This document shows positions 15,729-23,967 of a stretch of 64,000 bases of DNA, in pieces. Source of the stretch: Saccharopolyspora phatthalungensis (lineage in GTDB: Bacteria; Actinomycetota; Actinomycetes; Mycobacteriales; Pseudonocardiaceae); assembly GCF_014203395.1 (NCBI RefSeq), contig NZ_JACHIW010000001.1, forward strand, positions 2,542,001 through 2,606,000, in the 5' to 3' direction. Numbering within the stretch: the first letter of the stretch is position 1; each line of letters opens with the position of its first letter. Below the pieces are notes generated by a model, which made no database searches, was not told the origin of the DNA, and was given only the letters and a program-made list of their open reading frames with translations. The translations under genes were made by a program, and so were the position numbers.

Positions 15729-16819
15729 AGCCGATTTGGCAGGCATTGGCCTGGACGAGCGGTGTCCTCGGTGCCGCGATCACCGGCGCCGCCGTCGGCG
15801 TTGCCGCGCACAGCTCGCGGGTCGCCGCGCAGCGCAAGGCCGAGGATCCCTACGCCGACGAACCGTTTGGCCGGCTCCGCCCGGACCGGCAGTCCACTGT
15901 GGCCGCCGACGACGGGGTTCCGCTGTCGGTGCAGGAGATCCAGCCGGCTGATGGCGGCGAAGCCGAGCTGACCGTGGTGTTCGTGCACGGGTTCGCGCTC
16001 GACTCCCGCTGCTGGCACTTCCAGCGCCGGGATCTGCCGGAGCTCGCCGAGCCTCGGGTTCGGCTGGTGTTGTTCGATCAGCGAAGCCACGGCCGCTCCG
16101 GTCATTCGTCCAAGCGCAACAGCACGATCGACCAGCTCGGCAGGGACCTCGATGCGGTGCTGCGCGCGGCGGCGAGCCGAGGGCCGATCGTGCTGGTCGG
16201 GCATTCGATGGGCGGGATGGCGATCATGGCGCTTGCCGAGCAGCGCCCGAAGCTGTTCCGCGATCGGGTCCGCGCGGTGGCGCTGATCGGCACCTCCGCC
16301 GGCGCGGTCGGCGCGTCCGGGCTGCCCCGGCCGTGGCTGAACCAGTACAACCCGGTGCCGCGCAGCCTCGCGCTGTTGGCGGATTTCCAGCCTGGCCTGG
16401 TGGAACTCACCCGGCGGATCGGCGACAAGCTGACCTGGAACCTGGTGCGCAACCTGTCGTTCGGGGATCGCGACATCTCGCCCAAGATCGTGGATCTGAT
16501 GGCCGAGATGATCGGTGCCACCACCGTCGAGGTGGTCACCGACTTCTTGGAGACGATCAACCTGCATGACCGCAAGACCGCGCTGGCCGCGCTGCGGACC
16601 TGCGAGGTGCTGGTGCTCAGCGGTGACGTCGACCGGGTCACCCCGTTCTCGCCGCATGCCGAGGTGCTCGCCGCGGAGCTGCCGAAGGCGACGCTGGTGC
16701 GGGTCGAGGGCGCCGGGCATCCGGTGATGCTGGAGCGTCCCGAGCTGGTCACGGAGGAGCTGATCGCGTTGGTGCGCAGGGCGGTTGGCGCGAAAAGCGG
16801 GGAGGTGACCGAAGGTTGA
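15725..16819 (+). CDS. Membrane-anchored alpha/beta hydrolase
   Basis: 364 residues. An N-terminal hydrophobic anchor (LAWTSGVLGAAITGAAVGVAA) is followed by an alpha/beta hydrolase domain with HGFALDSRCW (oxyanion), nucleophile elbow GHSMGGM near residue 160, acid in LSGDVDRVTP and His in EGAGHPVM, all intact. Substrate unknown. The GTG start overlaps the alr stop, and its own stop overlaps the TTG of tsaE. A hydrolase in this position between alr and tsaE is common in actinobacteria. Confidence 0.9.
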   Translation: MKPIWQALAWTSGVLGAAITGAAVGVAAHSSRVAAQRKAEDPYADEPFGRLRPDRQSTVAADDGVPLSVQEIQPADGGEAELTVVFVHGFALDSRCWHFQRRDLPELAEPRVRLVLFDQRSHGRSGHSSKRNSTIDQLGRDLDAVLRAAASRGPIVLVGHSMGGMAIMALAEQRPKLFRDRVRAVALIGTSAGAVGASGLPRPWLNQYNPVPRSLALLADFQPGLVELTRRIGDKLTWNLVRNLSFGDRDISPKIVDLMAEMIGATTVEVVTDFLETINLHDRKTALAALRTCEVLVLSGDVDRVTPFSPHAEVLAAELPKATLVRVEGAGHPVMLERPELVTEELIALVRRAVGAKSGEVTEG

Positions 16820-17292
16820 GCTCCGCACTGCAGACCGTGGAGCTGCCCGAGGAGTCCGACACGGTGCAGTTCGGCCGACGGCTGGGGGCAGTTCTGCGCG
16901 CGGGTGATCTCGTGCTGCTGGACGGGCCGCTCGGTGCCGGGAAGACGGCGCTCGCGCGGGGGATCGCGGCGGGCATGGGCGTTACCGGCGTGGTGACATC
17001 ACCGACGTTCGTGATCGCGAGGGTGCACCGGCCAGCATCGGGCGCTCCCCCGGCGCTGGTGCACGTCGACGCCTACCGGCTGGCCGGGTTGGACGAGATC
17101 GACGATCTGGACCTGGACACCGATCTGACTGATGCGGCGGTGGTCGTGGAGTGGGGTGAGGGCCTCGCCGAGCGGCTTGCCGATGCCTATCTGCTGCTGC
17201 GCATCCGCCGCCGGGACGACGACGTCCGCGAGATCACCTTGGAGCCGCACGGCGAAACCTGGGCCCCGCGGCTGGCCGAGCTCCTGTCTTGA
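16816..17292 (+). CDS. tsaE: tRNA N6-threonylcarbamoyladenosine ATPase TsaE
   Basis: 158 residues with Walker A GPLGAGKTALARG near residues 38-50, the SPTFVIARVH switch stretch, HVDAYRL and VVEWGEGL. TsaE works with TsaB and TsaD in forming t6A37 in ANN-decoding tRNAs. TTG 16816 overlaps the preceding stop (TTGA). In related genomes tsaB-rimI-tsaD follow directly. Here they begin about 12.3 kb downstream, with the DedA-like gene and purine genes between. Confidence 0.94.
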   Translation: MSSALQTVELPEESDTVQFGRRLGAVLRAGDLVLLDGPLGAGKTALARGIAAGMGVTGVVTSPTFVIARVHRPASGAPPALVHVDAYRLAGLDEIDDLDLDTDLTDAAVVVEWGEGLAERLADAYLLLRIRRRDDDVREITLEPHGETWAPRLAELLS

Positions 17293-17894
17293 TAACGGAT
17301 TTGCTGGCCGGAATACCCGGCCCGCTCGCGCTCGTCGCGGTCGCGGTGCTGCTGTTCGCCGAATCCGGCCTGCTGATCGGGGTTTTCCTGCCTGGCGCGG
17401 GCACCGTGCTGGCACTCGGGTGGCTTGCCGGGCACGATGTCGTGGAAGTGTGGACGGCTGCGGTCAGCGCCTTCGGCGCGACGGTTGTGGGCTCCCAGCA
17501 CGGGTATTTCCGCGGTCGCCGGGACGGGCTGCTGCGACGTCGGCTCGTCAAACGGCTGGGCGAGCGGCGGTTCGGGCGCGTGGAGTCCGCATTGGACGGA
17601 CGCGCGGAGGCGACCGTAGCGGCGTCGCAGTGCTTCGCGGTGGTGCGGACGCTGGTGCCTCGGCTAGCGGGTCGCGCCAAGATGAGCCACCTGCGGTTCA
17701 CGATCTGCAACGTGCCGGTGGCCGCCGGGTGGGCGACCGCGTTGGTGCTGCTCGGTGCCTGGTCGGGCGCGGCGTACGAGCAAGTCGAGGCCGTCGTGGG
17801 ATTCATGGGTCTGCCGCTGCTCGCCATCGCCGCGCTGATCGCGCTCGCGGTGTGGCGGCTCCGCCGTCGCACGGAGCCCGGCAAGATGTCGTGA
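17289..17894 (+). CDS. DedA-like (VTT/SNARE-associated domain) membrane protein
   Basis: 201 residues with hydrophobic segments near 10-50, 115-160 and 170-190. The DedA-type motif FAESGLLIGVFLPGAG near residue 20 and a re-entrant-like region are present. Family members help move lipid carriers such as undecaprenyl phosphate across the membrane; assignment to that role here is by family only. The expected later motif (RFxPxxR-like) reads VVRTLVPRLAGRAKM, a relaxed version. TTG 17289 overlaps the tsaE stop. Confidence 0.8.
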   Translation: MITDLLAGIPGPLALVAVAVLLFAESGLLIGVFLPGAGTVLALGWLAGHDVVEVWTAAVSAFGATVVGSQHGYFRGRRDGLLRRRLVKRLGERRFGRVESALDGRAEATVAASQCFAVVRTLVPRLAGRAKMSHLRFTICNVPVAAGWATALVLLGAWSGAAYEQVEAVVGFMGLPLLAIAALIALAVWRLRRRTEPGKMS

Positions 17895-17900
17895 GGACCC

Positions 17901-17920
17901 GCGGTTTCCGCCGAAACTGC
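17901..17920. terminator. Hairpin between convergent DedA-like and IclR genes
   Basis: GCGGTTTC pairs with GAAACTGC (one G-U) around loop CGCC. It is a short member of the RTTTC-N4-GAAAY hairpin family. Confidence 0.6.
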
Positions 17921-17939
17921 GTTCCGGCTGTGCGCGGGA

Positions 17940-18719
17940 TCAGGCGGAGTTGCTGACGCTGAGCTCGGCGGACAGGTCGTTGGCCAGGCGCTTCATCAGC
18001 GGGATGACCGCGTCGGTCGAGATGCGGGTCATCCGGCCCTCCGGGCCGCTGATGGAGATCGCCGTGCCCGCCGGTGCGCCCGGGACGGCGACGGCGTAGC
18101 AGCGCACGCCGACCTCCTGCTCGCCGTCGTCCAGCGCGTAACCCTGCTGCCGGATGCGGTCGAGCTCCTCCTGCATCGCCTCGACCGTGGTGATGGTGCG
18201 CTCGGTCTTGGGCTGCATCGTGGTTCGCGAGAGCAACTGCGTCACCGCTTCGGGCGGCATGCCGGCCAGGACGGCCTTGCCGACGGCCGTGGCGTGCGCG
18301 TCGACCCGCCGGCCGACCTCGGTGAACATCCGCATCGAATGCTGCGAGGGGACCTGCGCGACGTAGACGACCTGCTCGCCGTCGAGCACCGCCATGTTGG
18401 AGGTTTCGCCGGTGGCCTCGGTGAGCTCGGCCAGGTAGGGGCGGGCCCAGGAGCCGAGCGCCCGGCTGGCGGTCTCGCCGAGCCGGATCAAGCGGGGGCC
18501 GAGCGCGTAGCGCCGCGATGGCTGCTGGCGGGCGTAGCCGTTACTCACCAGGGTGCGGACGATCCGGTGGATCGTGGGCAGCGGCAAGCCGGACTTCTCG
18601 GCGAGCTCGGACAGGGCGACTTCACCGCCGGCGTCCGCCATCAGTTCCAGGAGTTCGAAGGTGCGCTCGACCGACTGCACACCTCCGCCCTGATTCGCCC
18701 GCTGCGGGCCAGTGGTCAT
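17940..18719 (-). CDS. IclR family regulator, AllR-like
   Basis: 259 residues. An N-terminal winged helix-turn-helix (QSVERTFELLELMADAGGEV ... LPTIHRIVRTLVSNGY) and a C-terminal effector domain with the family stretch DAHATAVGKAVLAGMP and SISGPEGRMT. It diverges from malate synthase with a dyad (18804-18821) between. In Streptomyces an IclR protein, AllR, next to malate synthase and allantoinase genes represses purine catabolism and responds to glyoxylate or allantoin derivatives. The same role is inferred here from position. Confidence 0.9.
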   Translation of the reverse strand: MTTGPQRANQGGGVQSVERTFELLELMADAGGEVALSELAEKSGLPLPTIHRIVRTLVSNGYARQQPSRRYALGPRLIRLGETASRALGSWARPYLAELTEATGETSNMAVLDGEQVVYVAQVPSQHSMRMFTEVGRRVDAHATAVGKAVLAGMPPEAVTQLLSRTTMQPKTERTITTVEAMQEELDRIRQQGYALDDGEQEVGVRCYAVAVPGAPAGTAISISGPEGRMTRISTDAVIPLMKRLANDLSAELSVSNSA

Positions 18720-18803
18720 CGCAGAACTCCCTTTCCGCCGTGCCGGCTGAGCAGAAGTCTAGTCCGTGGTGGGTGCGCCAGCTCATGTTGCCTTGAGCGC
18801 CAT

Positions 18804-18821
18804 GTGGAAACTAACATCCAC
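18804..18821. promoter_or_regulatory. Candidate IclR/AllR operator
   Basis: GTGGA-8-TCCAC dyad (GTGGAAACTAACATCCAC) in the divergent region between the IclR gene and aceB. It resembles the TGGAAA/TTTCCA-type sites bound by IclR proteins, in one of the few AT-rich patches of this area. Binding not proven. Confidence 0.4.
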
Positions 18822-18948
18822 GATGCAGAAAACATTCACAGGCGTACCGCAAGCGGAACGGCCGCCGGGTGCGGGACAGTCCGTCACGCGGCAAGGTGAG
18901 CCATCAGCCACCGTCTGGAATCCGGCAGCAGAAAGAGGTGGACTTCCC

Positions 18949-20541
18949 ATGTCCGAAACGCCAGCAGGAGTGCAGGTGCTCGGCGGTGCCGTCGAGCGCG
19001 GGGGCGAGATCCTCACCACGGAAGCACTCGAATTCCTCGCCGGTCTGCAGCGCGCCTTCGGCGCCCGGCGCGACGAATTGCTCGCCCGCCGCAAGCAGCG
19101 CCGCGCGGAGGCCGCCCGCAAGGGTCGGCTGGACTTCCTCGACGAGACCCGGCACGTCCGCGAATCCGACTGGCAAGTGGCCGCGCCCCCGGCCGACATC
19201 GCCGACCGGCGCGTCGAGATCACCGGCCCGACCGACCGCAAGATGGCGATCAACGCGCTGAACTCCGGCGCGCGCATCTGGCTCGCCGACCTCGAAGACG
19301 CCAACACCCCGCACTGGAGCAACGTGGTCTCCGGGCAGGTCAACCTCTACGACTTGGTGCGCAAGCAGATCGAGTTGACCACGCCCGAGGGCAAGCAGTA
19401 CAAGCTGCGCGACGATGTCAAGCACGCCGTGCCGCTGGTCCGGCCCCGTGGCTGGCACCTCGACGAGAAGCAGATCCTGGTCGACGGCAAGCCGGTGGTG
19501 GGCGCGTTCGTCGACTTCGGCCTGCACTTCTTCCACAACGCCGCCGAGCTGATCAGCCGGGGCAGCGGGCCGTACTTCTACCTGCCGAAGATGGAAAGCC
19601 ACCTTGAGGCGCGGCTGTGGAACGACGTGTTCACGCACGCCCAACAGGCGCTCGGCATCCCGCACGGGACCGTGCGCGCCACGGTGCTGATCGAGACCTT
19701 CCCGGCCGCGTTCGAGATGGAGGAGATCCTCTACGAGCTGCGCGACCACTCCGCGGGACTCAACGCCGGTCGTTGGGACTACCTGTTCAGCGTGATCAAG
19801 ACCTTCCGCGACTCGGACAAATACATCCTCCCGGACCGCAACTCCGTCACCATGACCGCGCCGTTCATGCGTGCCTACACCGAGCTGCTGGTGCGCACCT
19901 GCCACAAGCGCGGCGCGTTCGCGGTCGGCGGCATGGCCGCGTTCATCCCGACCAAGGACCCGGCCACCAACGAGAAGGCGATGGCCAAGGTTCGCGACGA
20001 CAAGAGGCGCGAGGCCAACGACGGCTTCGACGGCTCCTGGGTCGCCCACCCCGGCCTGGTGCCGATCTGCTTCGAGGAGTTCGACGCGGTGCTGGGCGAC
20101 AAGCCCAACCAGATCGACCGCACCCGCGACGACGTCTCGGTGACCGCCGACCAGTTGCTCTCGGTGGCCGAGACTCCCGGCGAGAAGACCATCGAGGGCC
20201 TGCGCGCCGCGGTCGACGTCGGCGTCCGCTACATCGTGTCGTGGCTCGGTGGCAACGGCGCGGCCGCGATCCACAATCTCATGGAGGACGCTGCGACCGC
20301 CGAGATTTCGCGATCGCAGATCTGGCAGTGGTTGCACAATAATGTGGTGCTTGCCGGTGGCGAGCAGGTCACCGCGGATCTCGTCCGCGAGGTGCTGGCC
20401 GACACCGAGAAGCAGCTGCGCGCCGAAGACGGTTTCCCGGTCGACAACCTGGACCGGGCGATCGAGCTGTTCGAGCGGGTGGCGGTGGCCGACGAGTTCG
20501 TCGACTTCCTGACGCTGCCCGCCTACGAGCAGATCGACTGA
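18949..20541 (+). CDS. aceB: Malate synthase A
   Basis: 530 residues. Malate synthase condenses glyoxylate with acetyl-CoA to malate. The single-domain A-type length and motifs are present: DLEDANTPHWSN, RPRGWHLDEKQ, ETFPAAFEMEEILYELRDH, GRWDYLFSVIKTFR and GGMAAFIPTKD. ATG 18949 follows GAAAGAGGTGG; the longer frame upstream overlaps the regulatory region. It probably consumes glyoxylate from allantoin breakdown rather than serving only acetate growth, since uricase and allantoinase genes are nearby and isocitrate lyase is not. Confidence 0.95.
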   Translation: MSETPAGVQVLGGAVERGGEILTTEALEFLAGLQRAFGARRDELLARRKQRRAEAARKGRLDFLDETRHVRESDWQVAAPPADIADRRVEITGPTDRKMAINALNSGARIWLADLEDANTPHWSNVVSGQVNLYDLVRKQIELTTPEGKQYKLRDDVKHAVPLVRPRGWHLDEKQILVDGKPVVGAFVDFGLHFFHNAAELISRGSGPYFYLPKMESHLEARLWNDVFTHAQQALGIPHGTVRATVLIETFPAAFEMEEILYELRDHSAGLNAGRWDYLFSVIKTFRDSDKYILPDRNSVTMTAPFMRAYTELLVRTCHKRGAFAVGGMAAFIPTKDPATNEKAMAKVRDDKRREANDGFDGSWVAHPGLVPICFEEFDAVLGDKPNQIDRTRDDVSVTADQLLSVAETPGEKTIEGLRAAVDVGVRYIVSWLGGNGAAAIHNLMEDAATAEISRSQIWQWLHNNVVLAGGEQVTADLVREVLADTEKQLRAEDGFPVDNLDRAIELFERVAVADEFVDFLTLPAYEQID

Positions 20542-20567
20542 CCCGGGCCCTTTCGAAGGGAGCGAAA

Positions 20568-21821
20568 GTGGCCAGAACCTCGCTGGAATCCGCCGATATC
20601 GCGAAACGGCTCGCCCGCCTGGCCGCCCTGGACGAGCACATCGCGCGCATGTACCCGGGGCCGAGCGGGGCCCGGCAACCGGTGCACACGTGTTACGTGC
20701 CAGCGAATGGCGTCGACGCCGAAACGGTGCGGCGGTGGGGTCAGGAGGCGCTGGCCGCGTTCGACCGGGACGCGGCTCGGCCCGAGGATTTCGTGGCAGT
20801 CCTCGGGCTGGACGCGCAGATCGCCCGGGCCGTGCACCCGCGGGTGCGGGCGAAGCTGCGCAACACCCCGGTGGAGGACCTGCGCATCGACTTCGAGGAC
20901 GGCTACGGCCGTCCCGGCGACGACGTCGAGGACGCCGACGCCGAGCGCACCGCCGGGGTGGTCGCCGAGTGGCTGCGCGACGGCATGGAACCCGCCAATT
21001 TCGGGCTGCGGGTGAAGTCCTTCGACACTCCCGAGCTGCGGGCCCGGTCGGTGCGCACGCTGGACGTCTTCCTCACCGCGCTATTGCAGCAGTGGGGCAG
21101 CCTGCCCGCCGGGTTCGTGCTCACCTTCCCGAAGGTCGTCGACGCCGCGCAGGTCGAGGTATTCGTCGAACTGCTGGAGCTCTTGGAGCACCAGCTGGGC
21201 ATGCCGGAGAAGTCGCTGCGTTTCGAGATCCAGGTGGAGACCCCCCAATCCATCGTGGATTCCTACGGGCGCTTCGCGCTGCCGGTGTTCCTGCGGTCCG
21301 GTGGTGGCCGGGTCACCGGACTGCACTTCGGCACCTACGACTACACCGCCAGCTGCGGGCTGACCGCCGCGCACCAGCACCTCGCGCACCGCGCTTGCGA
21401 CTTCGCGCGGCACGCGATGCAGGTGTCGGCCGCCGGCACCGGGGTGTTCCTGTCCGACGGCTCGACGAACGTGCTGCCGGTCGGCGATCAGGTGCACCTC
21501 GGCTGGCGCACCCACTACGAGCTCACCCGCCGCTCCCTGGAGCACGGCTTCTACCAGGGCTGGGACCTGCACCCGGCGCAGTTGGTGACCCGGTACGCCG
21601 CGGTGTTCGCGGCCTTCCGAGACACGGCACCGGCCGAGGCGGCGCGGCTGTCCGCGTACGTCTCGGCCAGCGGCGGCACAGTGGCCGACGAGCCCGCGAC
21701 GGCGCGTGCGCTGGCGGCGTCGTTCGTGCGTGCGTTGGACAATGGCGGCACCGACGCCGACGAAGTCAAGGCGATGACGGGCCTGGCGGAGGCGGAGATT
21801 CGCCAGCTCGGGCGGCTCTGA
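20568..21821 (+). CDS. HpcH/HpaI-type aldolase / citrate lyase-like protein (DUF6986-like)
   Basis: 417 residues with the CitE/HpcH fold signatures: DFEDGYG (metal/substrate acid, near residue 112), EIQVETPQSI and LHFGTYDYTAS. It starts at GTG 20568, 26 bases after aceB, behind AAGGGAG, so it is cotranscribed with malate synthase. Related genes sit next to malate synthase in many actinobacterial urate/allantoin clusters. It may handle malyl- or ureidoglycolate-type intermediates, but the substrate is not established. Confidence 0.85.
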   Translation: MARTSLESADIAKRLARLAALDEHIARMYPGPSGARQPVHTCYVPANGVDAETVRRWGQEALAAFDRDAARPEDFVAVLGLDAQIARAVHPRVRAKLRNTPVEDLRIDFEDGYGRPGDDVEDADAERTAGVVAEWLRDGMEPANFGLRVKSFDTPELRARSVRTLDVFLTALLQQWGSLPAGFVLTFPKVVDAAQVEVFVELLELLEHQLGMPEKSLRFEIQVETPQSIVDSYGRFALPVFLRSGGGRVTGLHFGTYDYTASCGLTAAHQHLAHRACDFARHAMQVSAAGTGVFLSDGSTNVLPVGDQVHLGWRTHYELTRRSLEHGFYQGWDLHPAQLVTRYAAVFAAFRDTAPAEAARLSAYVSASGGTVADEPATARALAASFVRALDNGGTDADEVKAMTGLAEAEIRQLGRL

Positions 21822-21828
21822 ACGTGCT

Positions 21829-21844
21829 GATTTCCAGTGAAATC
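21829..21844 (+). terminator. GATTTC-N4-GAAATC hairpin after the lyase gene
   Basis: Perfect 6-bp arms around CAGT, eight bases after the stop codon; shortest perfect form of the interspersed hairpin family. Confidence 0.55.
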
Positions 21845-21911
21845 GACGACGCCCCCGTCGTCGGAGCGGCTAACGTCGGGTCAGTCTGACAATGCTGCGA
21901 AGGGGATGATC

Positions 21912-22244
21912 ATGGGAGAGCGAACCGACCACGCCGACATCCTGGAGACGCTGGCCGAACGGTTGGGCGAGCACCAGGTCTTCGGTGACCCGGTGCAGCA
22001 GGGCGACACCACGCTGTTGCCGGTCGCGAGCATCCGTGTCGGTGGCGGCCGTCGTGGTCGCCGCGATGACGACGGCCGCGGCATCGGAGTGATCTCCCGG
22101 CCGGTGGGCGCGTTCTCCATCTCGCCCGACGGCCAGGTCGCCTGGCACCCGGCGGTCAACGTCAACCGAATCGTCTGGGGCGGTCAGCTGGCGCTCGCCG
22201 CCGCCCTCATCGCCTTGGCAATCGCGTTTCGCCGCAAGCGCTGA
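21912..22244 (+). CDS. GerW/YtfJ-family small membrane-tethered protein
   Basis: 110 residues resembling the GerW (YtfJ) sporulation-protein family, which is widespread in non-endospore actinobacteria. A glycine-rich beta region (VGGGRRGRRDDDGRG, ISRPVGAFSISPDGQVAW) is followed by one C-terminal membrane helix (GGQLALAAALIALAIAF) and RRKR. ATG 21912 is preferred because GAAGGGG is then seven bases upstream; ATG 21906 is possible. Function unknown. Convergent with the kinase gene, 21 bases from its end. Confidence 0.75.
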   Translation: MGERTDHADILETLAERLGEHQVFGDPVQQGDTTLLPVASIRVGGGRRGRRDDDGRGIGVISRPVGAFSISPDGQVAWHPAVNVNRIVWGGQLALAAALIALAIAFRRKR

Positions 22245-22265
22245 AAGCGGATCAGGCGACCTGCA

Positions 22266-23177
22266 TCAGGTGCCGCTGGTTTCCGGATCAATGCCGGACC
22301 AGGCGATCAGCCGCGCCGAGACTTCTTCGACGGTCGGGCGGTCCTTCGGATTCGGGGCGAGGCACGCGTCAACGATCCGGGACAGCGCGGCGGGCAGCCT
22401 CCGGTGGGTTCGCAGCGGCGCGGCGGTGGTGTGCCGCTGCGGGTAGTAGCGGGTGCCGTTGCTGCTGCGTTCCCGGTGCGACACGGCCGCCCACGGGGTG
22501 GTGCCGGAAAGCGCCTCGTACAACGTGATGCCGAGGCCCCACGTGTCGGCCTTCGGAGTCATCTCGCCGCCGTTGGCCTGCTCGGGTGAGAGGTAGTCGA
22601 AGGTCCCGGCCGAGCTGTGCTCGCCGATTCGGCAGGCAAGGCTCAGGTCGAGCAGCACCGCCCGGCCGCCGACTTCGACCACATTGGACGGTTTCACGTC
22701 GATGTGCACCCAGCCGCGGCGGTGCAGGTAACCCAGCACCGAGCACAACTGGATGCCCAGCACCGCGGTGTCGATCGGCGGCAGCTGGCCGAGCTCCTCG
22801 ATCAGGAAGCTCAGCGTGTGACCGGACAGCGTTTCGGTGATCACCGCTGGCCGCTCCGGCGGCTCGGTCCGCACGATCTCGTAGCCGCGCACCAGGTGCG
22901 GATGCGTGAACTGAGTCAGCAGCACGCCTTCATTGCGCAGCCAGCCCACCGCGCGCTCGTCCGCGGCGCGCTCCGGCCGGACGGTCTTGGCGATGCAGCG
23001 ACAGGAACGCTGCTCGCTCCACACGTCGTAGACGTCGAGCCGACTGCCGCGGCGCAGATGGCCGATGACCCGGTAACCGGCCGCGAGCGGATCACCCGGC
23101 GACAGCGGCGATCCCGGCGGCCCCCAGCCCTCGTCCGGTTCGCCGTAGTAATAGGAACTCAACGAGTCGATTAGCAC
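22266..23177 (-). CDS. Ser/Thr protein kinase with altered catalytic motifs
   Basis: 303 residues, cytoplasmic. The kinase domain covers most of the protein: Lys in CIAKTVRP, catalytic loop HIDVKPSN (usual HRD), metal site LDLSLAC (usual DFG), then GTFDYLSPEQ and DTWGLGITLYEALSG. Asp and Lys needed for phosphotransfer remain, but HRD is HID and DFG is DLS; the glycine loop LRRGSRLDVY is also weak. The start is GTG 23177 with no clear ribosome site. It lies 23 bases after an SR-like peptide gene and is probably cotranscribed with it. Confidence 0.85.
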   Translation of the reverse strand: MLIDSLSSYYYGEPDEGWGPPGSPLSPGDPLAAGYRVIGHLRRGSRLDVYDVWSEQRSCRCIAKTVRPERAADERAVGWLRNEGVLLTQFTHPHLVRGYEIVRTEPPERPAVITETLSGHTLSFLIEELGQLPPIDTAVLGIQLCSVLGYLHRRGWVHIDVKPSNVVEVGGRAVLLDLSLACRIGEHSSAGTFDYLSPEQANGGEMTPKADTWGLGITLYEALSGTTPWAAVSHRERSSNGTRYYPQRHTTAAPLRTHRRLPAALSRIVDACLAPNPKDRPTVEEVSARLIAWSGIDPETSGT

Positions 23178-23200
23178 CGAACGAAGCCGATTGCGCTCGG

Positions 23201-23368
23201 TCAGCTGTGGCTGCGACGGCGGTAGTGGCCGTGGCTGCTGCTGCGCGAATGGTGCCGACGGTAGCCATGCCCGCTGCTCTCGTACCGACGGCGGTGCCCG
23301 CTGCTGGAGGGCCTATGTGAGTGGTGCTTCGCCGGCGACACCATCTTGAACAGCTTCGAAAGGTCCAT
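23201..23368 (-). CDS. Ser/Arg/His-rich basic peptide (55 aa)
   Basis: From ATG 23368 the peptide has 55 residues with 14 Ser, 10 His, 10 Arg and 3 Tyr. It starts MDLSKLFKMVSPAKHH and continues as RRRYESS / RRHHSRSSSHGHY / RRRSHS repeats. CGGGAG lies about 9 bases upstream. It looks disordered, nucleic-acid binding or a kinase substrate. The kinase gene follows after 23 bases. An upstream extension of 33 residues is possible but has no ribosome site. No family recognised. Confidence 0.5.
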   Translation of the reverse strand: MDLSKLFKMVSPAKHHSHRPSSSGHRRRYESSGHGYRRHHSRSSSHGHYRRRSHS

Positions 23369-23377
23369 CGGCCCACG

Positions 23378-23838
23378 CTCCCGAATCGGTCGGCAATCCG
23401 CGCGGTCGCGCGGTGCACTGATCATTGTTCCCGGATTAGGACGCGCGGTCGAGGAATTTTGCACCATTCGCGTATTCAGCCGAGTTGCGGTATGTGGTGC
23501 GCATTCCGGCTCTCAACCGGGACTGGGGCCTCCGGCGACAGCCGGGTGCCGATTTCCCACCCGTCCAGCGTTCGGCTCCGCGGTGAACAGGCTCGCCACG
23601 GTCAGCAGGGTCATTCCACGGCGGCAGGCCATTGCCTCGCCGACGCGCCCCCGTATCTGGTGGCGAGCCGCAGGCGAACAAGCGGCTTGCGGGCAGCCGG
23701 GTGCACCGCGGTTTCCGTTTCGGGAGCCGCGGTTGCGGCGGACCTTGAAGAGGACCATGAGGGCTCCTGGGCCGCAGGAATCGGTTCAGGTCGATTTCAA
23801 CGCCGGTATTCCTTCTCGTGCTGCCGGAGTCTGTATGG
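23378..23838. other. Stretch without a convincing gene upstream of the SR-like peptide
   Basis: Contains only short frames with poor codon bias. The longest on the minus strand, 23513-23758, begins MVLFKVRRNRG and is basic, but has no ribosome site or family likeness. It probably holds the promoter of the peptide-kinase unit. Confidence 0.35.
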
Positions 23839-23868
23839 TCCACTGTGGATATAAATATCCACAGTGGA
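23839..23868. promoter_or_regulatory. Perfect 30-bp palindrome built from two TCCAC-N-GTGGA sites
   Basis: TCCACTGTGGATAT, AA, then the exact inverted copy. Each arm starts with its own 11-bp dyad (TCCACTGTGGA, TCCACAGTGGA) and the centre is ATATAAATAT, unusually AT-rich here. It lies downstream of uricase and upstream of the kinase unit (both minus strand). It looks like a paired operator over a -10-like centre. Confidence 0.6.
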
Positions 23869-23967
23869 TCATTTGAATCGGTCTCGTGCGCCAGTAGTTC
23901 GAAGGGAGGTCGCTCGCGACCGTCCCGAAAGACCGCGGCGTTGAACGCGATGGACGGCCGGTCCCGA

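Noticed and set aside
23513..23758. Basic 81-codon frame upstream of the SR-like peptide
   Set aside because: No ribosome site, no family likeness, and codon use like the surrounding noncoding region.
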